In this document: positions 1 to 5,952 of the stretch, piece after piece
Position numbering within the stretch: position 1 is the stretch's first letter
How the letters are laid out: each line of letters opens with the position of its first letter
Assembly (NCBI GenBank): GCA_964605095.1
Contig: CAZSBS010000152.1
Coordinates: forward strand, 1-12,146
Origin: JAUWQU01 sp964605095
Lineage (GTDB): Bacteria > Planctomycetota > Phycisphaerae > SM23-33
Length of the DNA: 12,146 nt
Direction: 5' to 3'
Notes under the pieces: model-generated
What the model was told of the DNA's origin: nothing
Databases searched by the model: none
The model's input: only the letters and a program-made list of their open reading frames with translations
Program-made: the position numbers and the translations under genes

Positions 1-345
1 ATAACCTGCGGGCGGAGTTGCTCATCCCCGAGGACCAGGTCGCCGACCTCCAGGCCGCGATGCGGGCCGGCGAGGTCCGCGCGGTCCTCTCGGCCGGGGC
101 GTACCCGGACAGGCCAATCAAGGCCGTCTTGGAAAGGGTCCTGCCGCTGGCGGAAAAAATAGACGGCAAGGTGGTCTTCCGCGCACGGGCCGTGCTGTCG
201 GCGGAATCGCAAGACGGAATCCATGGCCGCGAGTGGATCAGGCCGGGCATGGAAGGGGCTGCCCACGTCTCTCTCGGCCAGCGAAACCTGGCGTGGATTT
301 GGTCCCGCAGGCTGATAAACCACCTGCGACTTTGGCTGTGGATGT

Positions 346-347
<2 letters not shown>
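1..347 (+). CDS. HlyD-family periplasmic adaptor, C-terminal fragment (5' end outside window)
   Basis: The open frame enters from the left edge (first full codon at 3) and stops with TAA at 345-347; no internal start is convincing. The visible ~114 residues match the end of membrane-fusion (HlyD-type) adaptors. A segment beginning IPEDQVADLQAAM, followed by AYPDRPIKAVLERVLPLAE, is the usual beta-barrel strand pattern. It is followed by VVFRARAVL, then the RPGMEG turn and a Trp/Arg/Leu-rich tail (LAWIWSRRLINHLRLWLW). Such adaptors bridge an inner-membrane exporter and an outer-membrane TolC channel. The tail resembles the end of the next gene's product (MPGQSVMVRLDL, then a Trp/Arg-rich end), and these adaptors are commonly paired with M50-type proteins in planctomycetes. 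The two genes are separated by a repeat element rather than tightly coupled. The N-terminal lipoyl and helical-hairpin regions cannot be assessed. Confidence 0.8.
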
Positions 348-560
<213 letters not shown>

Positions 561-573
561 GTTGCGGCAGACA

Positions 574-2793
574 ATGGCCAGCCAGAACCCGACATTCAGC
601 GAATCGTGGTACCGCGTGGCGCAGCTTCGTCCGCGGCTGCGATCGACCGTCCAGACCCGCCGCCAGCACTTCCGCGGGCAGATATGGCACATCGTTCAGG
701 ACCCTGCCAACAACAGTTACTTCCGGCTTCACCCGGCCGCGTACAGGTTTGTCGCCATGCTCGACGGGCAGCGCAGCGTCGCCGACGCCTGGCGGGCCTG
801 CACGGCGGCGCTGGGCGATGAGGCGCTGACGCAGAGCGAGGCCGTCACGGTCCTCGGCCAGCTTTACTCAGCCAACCTTATCCAGGCCGAACTGCCGCCC
901 GACGCCGAAGGGCTCTTTCGCCGCCACCAGAAACGCCGCGGGCGGGAGATTCGCACCTGGCTGACCAACATCCTTTTCCTCCGCGTGCCGGTGTTCGACC
1001 CCGACCGCCTGTTGGGCGCCCTGGCCGCCGCCGTGGGCTGGGTGTTCACGCCGGTGGGGCTTCTGCTGTGGCTTGCGCTGCTGAGCGTGGGCGTGTACTT
1101 CGCGGCCGGGGCATGGGATGAGTTGGCCGGGCGAACCGAGCAACTCCTGCAATCCGAGCGGATATTGCTTTTCCTGCCGGCCCTGTACGGCGCGATGGTG
1201 CTTACGAAGGTCGTGCATGAGCTTGGGCACGGCTTGGCGTGTAAGCGTTTCGGGCGACTGTCACGCGGCGGCGGAGAGGTCCACGTGATGGGCGTAATGC
1301 TGCTCATCTTCACGCCAATGCCGTACGTTGACGCATCCAGCGCGTGGGCCTTGCGGAGCAAGCTTCACCGCTGCATAGTCGGCGCGGCCGGGATGATGGC
1401 CGAGCTTGCCCTTGCGGCCGTGGCGGCCGTGGCATGGGTGTGGACCGCCGGCGCGGCGGACCCCTGGCAGCAAGGTCTGCACGCGGCGTGCTTCTACGTG
1501 ATGTTCATCTCCAGCGTCTCGACGGTCGTGTTCAACGCCAACCCTCTGCTGCGGTTCGACGGCTACTACATCCTTTCGGACCTGCTGGAGATTCCCAACC
1601 TGGCCGAGCGGTCGCGGCAGTATGTGCAGTACCTCGTCAAGCGGTACGCCTATGGCGTCCGCGGGGCGCTCGAGGTCGCCCAGAGCGCGGGCGAGAGGGC
1701 CTGGCTGCTGGGCTACGGCCTGGCATCGACGGTATTCAAGCTGTACGTCTCCGTGCGGATACTCATGTTTCTCACCGAGCGGTACTTCGAGGTCGGCATA
1801 GCGGTCGCGGCCGTCATGGGCTTCACCTGGCTGGTGCTGCCGCTGGGACGCTTCCTCAAATACCTCGTCGCCGACGCCGAGCTCGCCCGCACGCGGGCGC
1901 GGGCTCTTGCAATCACAGCCGGGGCCTTGCTGCCCGTGGCGGTGGCGCTGGCACTGCCCGACGCGCCGGACCGCTGGCGGGTCGAGGGCACGGTCGAGCC
2001 GGTAAACGTCGCGTACATCCACGCCGGGGCGGATGGATTCGTCACCGCCGCCCTGCCGGACGACAGCCCCGTGCAAGGCCCCGACGCCGGCGGGGCGACC
2101 GTGCTGATCTCGGCCGTCAACCGCCAACTGGCACAGGACGCCAACGATCTGGAAATCGCCAAGGAAATCATGACTGTGCGACGGCGAATGGCGCAGCTCC
2201 AAAGCGCCGCCGACCCCCGCGACCTTGCCCTGGTGCAGATCCTCGATGCCAGCCTGGCCAGCCTCGATAAGCAGCATCTCCTGGCAGGCCAGGAGTTGGC
2301 CGGGCTGACGGTTCGCTCGCCGTTGGGCGGACGGTGGACATCGACCGAGGCTGACTTCCTCCGCGGCGCATATGTGGGGAAGGGCCGGAAGGTCGGCAAG
2401 GTGGTGGCGCTGGAGCCGGTAATGATCGTCGCCGATTGCCCCCATCGCCTTGCCGGGATGCTCATGGCGGAGGCCCTGCCGACGGCTGAGATCCGCATCG
2501 TCGGTCAGCCCGCGACCGAACTGGTCGGCGCCTGGAAGATTCGTCCGGCCGGGGCAAGGGGCGAGAATGACGCGCCTGTCCGGGCATCGTCGGTGAACCC
2601 CGCCGCGGAAACCGAAGGCAGCCGCGATGGCGCCGCCTTTGAGCTGGTAGTGACGCCTTCGGGGCCTGGCGCATCGCAACTAATGCCTGGGCAGTCCGTT
2701 ATGGTTCGCCTCGACCTTCCGCCCAGGCCGCTGCTCTTGCAGTGGTGGCGGTCGATTCGCCAAATGGCCCAGCGGCGGCTGGGGCTGTTCTGA
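574..2793 (+). CDS. PqqD-like / M50 site-2-protease-type membrane protein with HlyD-like C-terminal region
   Basis: A 739-residue inner-membrane protein with three parts. Residues ~10-105 resemble PqqD-type peptide-binding domains (RPRLRS..., Y-x-x-L-x-x-A, LDGQRSV, then a winged-helix-like QL/NLI end). Residues ~135-455 form a multi-helix core with M50 metalloprotease signatures: HELGH at 215-219, the family motif PMPYVDASSAW, and NANPLLRFDGYY at 321-332 with the expected Asp329. The Zn ligands and catalytic Glu are therefore present. Residues ~460-739 look like a periplasmic HlyD/lipoyl-like module: VEGTVEPVNVAYIHAGADG, a helical stretch, then LTVRSPLGGRW and a MPGQSVMVRL end. ATG 574 is preferred over the upstream in-frame TTG at 562; neither has a clear Shine-Dalgarno. 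Known relatives sit beside HlyD adaptors and are thought to act in export or peptide processing; the substrate is unknown. No ABC ATPase is adjacent. Confidence 0.85.
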   Translation: MASQNPTFSESWYRVAQLRPRLRSTVQTRRQHFRGQIWHIVQDPANNSYFRLHPAAYRFVAMLDGQRSVADAWRACTAALGDEALTQSEAVTVLGQLYSANLIQAELPPDAEGLFRRHQKRRGREIRTWLTNILFLRVPVFDPDRLLGALAAAVGWVFTPVGLLLWLALLSVGVYFAAGAWDELAGRTEQLLQSERILLFLPALYGAMVLTKVVHELGHGLACKRFGRLSRGGGEVHVMGVMLLIFTPMPYVDASSAWALRSKLHRCIVGAAGMMAELALAAVAAVAWVWTAGAADPWQQGLHAACFYVMFISSVSTVVFNANPLLRFDGYYILSDLLEIPNLAERSRQYVQYLVKRYAYGVRGALEVAQSAGERAWLLGYGLASTVFKLYVSVRILMFLTERYFEVGIAVAAVMGFTWLVLPLGRFLKYLVADAELARTRARALAITAGALLPVAVALALPDAPDRWRVEGTVEPVNVAYIHAGADGFVTAALPDDSPVQGPDAGGATVLISAVNRQLAQDANDLEIAKEIMTVRRRMAQLQSAADPRDLALVQILDASLASLDKQHLLAGQELAGLTVRSPLGGRWTSTEADFLRGAYVGKGRKVGKVVALEPVMIVADCPHRLAGMLMAEALPTAEIRIVGQPATELVGAWKIRPAGARGENDAPVRASSVNPAAETEGSRDGAAFELVVTPSGPGASQLMPGQSVMVRLDLPPRPLLLQWWRSIRQMAQRRLGLF

Positions 2794-2810
2794 GCCTTGC
2801 CGCGTAAGCC

Positions 2811-2856
2811 GTCCAGTCCGGCTGGACAACCGGACAATACGGGGGATTGTGCCCCG
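2811..2856 (+). other. Two small hairpins just after the M50 gene (possible transcript end)
   Basis: GTCCAG (2811-2816) pairs with CTGGAC (2822-2827) across a 5-nt loop. CGGGG (2840-2844) pairs with CCCCG (2852-2856) across a 7-nt loop. The second is followed by A-residues, not T-residues, so this is not a classical intrinsic terminator in either direction. It may only mark the 3' end of the M50 transcript. Confidence 0.3.
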
Positions 2857-3207
2857 AAAAAACAGCGGGAAGAATGCCAGCGGGCCGATCTTGCCGTCAG
2901 ACAAACAGACAAATGCTTTCCACCCGGAAAAATGCCGGGAAAAAAATCCGAAAATTTCTCAAGTCGCCCCTTTCCGCTGCTCCAAAGCGATTTTCGCGGA
3001 TATTTTATTGACGGGTTTCCGCAGCCGCGTTACCGAGTGCGGCCAGAGGGATCCGGCGGATAACTATGTTGTAAGTGCCAGCCTAAAAATACTTTACCGC
3101 AGGTGGCTTTGGGGGCGCATTCCCGCGCGGCCATAATCACGGACTCGGCCGGGCGGCCCCTTTACGCAAAATATACGATTACCTTTCGTTCGCGGCAAAT
3201 TTATGGC
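2857..3207. other. Non-coding stretch between the M50 gene and the PEP-CTERM gene
   Basis: No convincing gene was found here. The small open frames that cross it (starting at 2797 and 2849) have no ribosome-binding site, signal peptide or recognisable domain. The region is visibly richer in A/T runs than its coding neighbours. It has no repeat, tRNA-like or transposase-like sequence that I can recognise. Confidence 0.6.
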
Positions 3208-3235
3208 TTGACGAATCTCGAAATAGAGGTACAAT
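3208..3235 (+). promoter_or_regulatory. Sigma70-type promoter for the PEP-CTERM gene
   Basis: TTGACG (3208-3213) and TACAAT (3230-3235) are separated by 16 bp, each one mismatch from the sigma70 consensus. The predicted transcript start is near 3242, giving a leader of about 80 nt before the ATG at 3325. The leader contains a small hairpin (CGGGC and GCCCG around 3268-3283) and a 9-base direct repeat, GTGCTCAAT, near 3240 and again over the start codon. Confidence 0.65.
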
Positions 3236-3310
3236 GCACGTGCTCAATAGGGCCTTGGATGCGAGGACGGGCCGCTCAGCCCGCCGCATATCCGAGGTGA
3301 ATGTACAAGA

Positions 3311-3318
3311 GAGGAGAG
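3311..3318 (+). promoter_or_regulatory. Ribosome-binding site that fixes the start at 3325
   Basis: GAGGAGAG lies six bases before ATG 3325. The alternative ATG at 3301 would put this Shine-Dalgarno inside the coding region and add eight charged residues in front of an otherwise clean signal peptide, so 3325 is the better start. Confidence 0.8.
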
Positions 3319-3324
3319 TGCTCA

Positions 3325-4293
3325 ATGCTCAAGTTATCTGTGTTGGGTCTGGCGGTTGCTGTGTTTTGTTTGACGTCACCTTGTCAAGCCCTGATCGACC
3401 CCGCCGCTGACGTGCTTTACCATCCCGCGGACACTGCTACGGCGGAGACCCTTCTGACCGGTCAGATCCAGGCTGCCAAGTCTCTGGTGGTTGGCGCCCA
3501 CGCGTCCGACCCTGCTCCGGACCCGGCCCTGGACGCCTACCTCGCCGATTCGCACACTAGCAACCCGCTAGTCTTCGGCAATCTTGAGGCAGGTGCCGGC
3601 GGCATCATCTCCCTGGACAAGTTCGACCCAACCCGCATCCCGGTCCCTGGCGGGGATCCGGTTGGCCAGCTCCGGGGCGTTTTGCTCTACTTGACTGTCC
3701 ACCTGAAGAGCGGCCGGTATGTGCTCGACAATGAGACCAAGTCGGCCATTCAGACCGCCACGGTGCAGATCGGCGCTGAACTCCACGTGATTAACTCGGC
3801 CCTCGGCATCAACTTCTCGGCCACTCCATTCAAGGAGGTGACCGGGGCCCTTGCCAGCGATGTCAATACCAACGGCACCGACCCCTATGACGGCAAGTTC
3901 CCCAATGGGAACTTGAGCGAGACGGAACTCGACAAGTACTGCGTCGGGGCGGATAAACTCGCCGCCATCATCGACTCCGACGACCCCGCCAACTTCTTTG
4001 CTTACGCGCCGCTCTACACGGACCTCACCGACCCTGACAAACTTGCACTCTTCACGGGCAGCGGGACGATCGATTTTGTATTCACCAGCGATCCCTACGC
4101 CAGCGCGACTTGGACCCCCAGCGTCCTCGCGTACGTATGGCCTTCACTGGTGAAGTTCGACATCGAGGCCAGGCTGGTATACCTGTACGCCGATGCAGCA
4201 GTCCCCGAGCCGGCCTCGATGGGCCTGCTGGTTGCCGCCTTCGCGCCGGTTCTGCTCCGGCGGTTCCGCAGGAGAAAATCGCGGCTGTCCTGA
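3325..4293 (+). CDS. Secreted PEP-CTERM protein with choice-of-anchor-E-like domain
   Basis: A 322-residue exported protein. Residues 1-22 are a signal peptide (hydrophobic LSVLGLAVAVFCL, likely cleavage after SPCQA). Residues ~90-290 fit the choice-of-anchor E pattern: SLDKFDP, then GQLRGVLLYLTVHLKSG, a paired-strand region, a GSGTIDFVFTSD segment and a final hydrophobic-alternating strand (FDIEARLVYLY). The C-terminus is a textbook PEP-CTERM signal: VPEPAS at 293-298, a short hydrophobic helix (MGLLVAAFAPVLL) and an Arg/Lys-rich end. In characterised systems this signal is recognised by an exosortase, which removes it as the protein reaches the surface; no exosortase is in the window. The gene has its own promoter and terminator, so it is probably monocistronic. 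Its specific role is unknown. Confidence 0.85.
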   Translation: MLKLSVLGLAVAVFCLTSPCQALIDPAADVLYHPADTATAETLLTGQIQAAKSLVVGAHASDPAPDPALDAYLADSHTSNPLVFGNLEAGAGGIISLDKFDPTRIPVPGGDPVGQLRGVLLYLTVHLKSGRYVLDNETKSAIQTATVQIGAELHVINSALGINFSATPFKEVTGALASDVNTNGTDPYDGKFPNGNLSETELDKYCVGADKLAAIIDSDDPANFFAYAPLYTDLTDPDKLALFTGSGTIDFVFTSDPYASATWTPSVLAYVWPSLVKFDIEARLVYLYADAAVPEPASMGLLVAAFAPVLLRRFRRRKSRLS

Positions 4294-4323
4294 GTATCCC
4301 CCGCGAGCATGGCAAGCACTCTC

Positions 4324-4360
4324 CGGCGTGCCGGTCCGACTGGATCGGCACGCCGTTTTT
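4324..4360 (+). terminator. Intrinsic terminator after the PEP-CTERM gene
   Basis: A perfect 10-bp stem, CGGCGTGCCG (4324-4333) with CGGCACGCCG (4346-4355), encloses a 12-nt loop and is followed at once by TTTTT (4356-4360). It lies 31 bp past the stop codon. Confidence 0.9.
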
Positions 4361-4546
4361 GTGCGCCCCGCACCCGCGGATGCGCCGGCCCAGATCGGCC
4401 GGCCGCAATAACTTTAACGATTCTCTGCTCGAACCCGCGTTTTCTTCAAAAATCTTCGGAAAAAAGCTTTGCATTGGCCGGCAAAGTTGATGATCATACT
4501 GCAAATCCCGTTGGACTGGGACTGGCTGACACGTTCCAAAGCGGTA

Positions 4547-4582
4547 GGCACGTGGGGTCTGCGGCACCCACGGCAACGTGCC
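4547..4582 (+). promoter_or_regulatory. Leader hairpin with two competing stems before the LEPR-xLL gene
   Basis: GGCACGT (4547-4553) is the exact inverted complement of ACGTGCC (4576-4582). CGTGGG (4551-4556) is the exact inverted complement of CCCACG (4567-4572). The two stems share bases 4551-4553, so they cannot both form completely. The element lies about 60 nt before the GTG start at 4642. No known riboswitch consensus was recognised, and no convincing promoter was found in 4361-4546, the rest of this intergenic gap. Confidence 0.4.
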
Positions 4583-4625
4583 AGCGCCGGGCGGAACTGT
4601 CAGCACGGCTTGGCGGATTGCTCAC

Positions 4626-4634
4626 GAGGAAAGG
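4626..4634 (+). promoter_or_regulatory. Ribosome-binding site supporting a GTG start at 4642
   Basis: GAGGAAAGG sits seven bases before GTG 4642. This start places the LEPR-xLL motif within the first 17 residues, as expected. The same frame stays open upstream to 4309, but that extension would read through the neighbouring gene's terminator. Confidence 0.7.
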
Positions 4635-4641
4635 TTTGAAC

Positions 4642-5859
4642 GTGAACGCATCGAGACTTCTGTTCGAGGGGCTTGAGGATCGCATCCTGCTCAATGGAGC
4701 CCCCGCGGTCTTGCTGGGCGCCGTTATTCACGAGGAAAGTTACGCGCACGCCGAAAGTTTTGTGATGGTCGACGACGACATAGGCTTCACCCTGCCGAAG
4801 TTCGACGATCACGGCGGCACGCGGACGCTCGTGGGCGTCAGACTCGAAAGCACCACGGTAGTGCACAGTGGCGCGCTTCAGGCTGAGAACACCAGCGCCT
4901 TCGCGGGAACGCTGACCGAACTGACCCTGGCCCTGACCGTCGAGAGCCACGTGTTTGTGAGCCTGCCGTTCCCAACCGTCCCGCGCGCGGACCTGAGCAT
5001 CCCGTTCGTTCCCGCCCCGGTGTTCAGCTTCACCCCCCCGGCGTTGACCAACTCGCAGACCAATCTGCCGATGGGGCCCGTAGGAGTCCTGGACTGGGCG
5101 GCCCAGGGCACTCCTCCTGACTTCTACCAGATCGACGTGATTGGCGAAACCACCGGGCTTCTGACGTTGACCGTGGCGGCCGGGGCGCCCCAGTTGAATA
5201 ACTTCATCCAGGGGACGGGCGACACGGACATCCTTTTCGTCGCCACCAGCGCGACCTCCGCGACGATAACCACCGACGGCATCCTCGCCCGCGCGCGGAC
5301 TCAGCCGGCCATCCGGTACACCGTCATCGGTGCGGTTTATTATCTGTACACCGAAGCTGGATACACCCCGCAATACACGGATGAGGACTACGCCGGGTCC
5401 AGGTTCGACTTCACGAAGGCCCCCGCCCCGCGGTTCCAGCCATTCTACAGCGGCACGGCCCAGCCGGGTTCCACGCTGGCGGTGGACGTTCTGGGCGCCG
5501 GCGGCGAGGTGCTGGGTTCGACTTCCACGATCGTCGACGCCGGCGGCAACTGGGCGGCGAGCTTCTACGACCTGGGCATGACGGGCGAGCCTCACACGGT
5601 TTCCATCCGCCAGTCCTACGCGGGCTACACCCCGCTGACGGGGGCGGGCTACAATCTGCGAAGGTATTTCTCCCCGGCGATACTGGGCGGCGCGTACGCC
5701 TCCGAGCATCTGACGGTGGAGAACGTGCTCGGCAATCGCGCCGCGGAGGTGTCGATGGCGGCGCTTTACTCCGCCAGCGCCCATCCGATCACGCTGGGCT
5801 CAACGATTTCCGCTTATGAAATGCTGCCCATGTCGGCTTCGCCGCAGGGGCTTCATTGA
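4642..5859 (+). CDS. LEPR-xLL surface protein with choice-of-anchor-E-like and Ig-like domains
   Basis: 405 residues from a GTG start. Residues 8-17 (FEGLEDRILL) fit the planctomycete LEPR-xLL sorting motif (FExLExRxLL). Residues ~45-235 resemble the domain of the preceding PEP-CTERM protein: FTLPKFDDHGG, then LVGVRLESTTVVHSGALQAEN, a GTGDTDILFV segment and the closing strand YTVIGAVYYLYTEAG. Residues ~260-326 form a bacterial Ig-like repeat (FYSGTAQPGSTLAVDVLG, VLGSTSTIVDAGGNWAASF, HTVSI). The last ~75 residues (YNLRRYFSPAILGG..., LTVENVLGNRAAE) are a tail I cannot assign. No PEP-CTERM end is present, so the protein relies on a different anchor from its neighbour. LEPR-xLL proteins are usually predicted to be secreted or surface-attached; the machinery is not well defined. 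It is followed after 93 bp by the TolC gene on the same strand. Confidence 0.8.
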   Translation: MNASRLLFEGLEDRILLNGAPAVLLGAVIHEESYAHAESFVMVDDDIGFTLPKFDDHGGTRTLVGVRLESTTVVHSGALQAENTSAFAGTLTELTLALTVESHVFVSLPFPTVPRADLSIPFVPAPVFSFTPPALTNSQTNLPMGPVGVLDWAAQGTPPDFYQIDVIGETTGLLTLTVAAGAPQLNNFIQGTGDTDILFVATSATSATITTDGILARARTQPAIRYTVIGAVYYLYTEAGYTPQYTDEDYAGSRFDFTKAPAPRFQPFYSGTAQPGSTLAVDVLGAGGEVLGSTSTIVDAGGNWAASFYDLGMTGEPHTVSIRQSYAGYTPLTGAGYNLRRYFSPAILGGAYASEHLTVENVLGNRAAEVSMAALYSASAHPITLGSTISAYEMLPMSASPQGLH

Positions 5860-5889
5860 CGCATAGAAAATGGGCACTTGGGTCCGATC

Positions 5890-5910
5890 GGCCCGGCCTT
5901 GAAGCGGGCC
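5890..5910 (+). other. Small hairpin between the LEPR-xLL gene and the TolC gene
   Basis: GGCCCG (5890-5895) pairs with CGGGCC (5905-5910) around a 9-nt loop. There is no T-run after it, so it is a weak terminator candidate at best; transcription may continue into the TolC gene. Confidence 0.35.
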
Positions 5911-5952
5911 ATGCGGGTCACGACTAGAAGGTTGCTAAGGAGAGCTTGAAAA

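Noticed and set aside
1261..2679. 472-codon open frame on the minus strand inside the M50 gene
   Set aside because: Antisense to clear M50 and HlyD-like coding sequence; its translation has no recognisable domain and its composition is typical of a shadow frame.
2797..3136. Small plus-strand frames after the M50 gene
   Set aside because: No Shine-Dalgarno, no signal peptide, no recognisable composition; they overlap each other in different frames.
4384..4403. Second hairpin after the PEP-CTERM terminator (GCCGGCC and GGCCGGC)
   Set aside because: The 7-bp stem has no T-run and lies past a much stronger terminator; in a GC-rich spacer this can arise by chance.
4475..4495. Sigma54-like TTGGC...TTGAT upstream of the LEPR-xLL gene
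   Set aside because: The spacing from GG does not place the required GC element correctly, so the match is not credible.
4309..4641. Upstream extension of the LEPR-xLL reading frame
   Set aside because: It would start before the preceding terminator and place the LEPR-xLL motif more than 110 residues in; the GTG at 4642 with GAGGAAAGG fits better.
4600..5784. 394-codon open frame on the minus strand
   Set aside because: Antisense to the LEPR-xLL gene; Gly/Arg/Val-rich with no motif.
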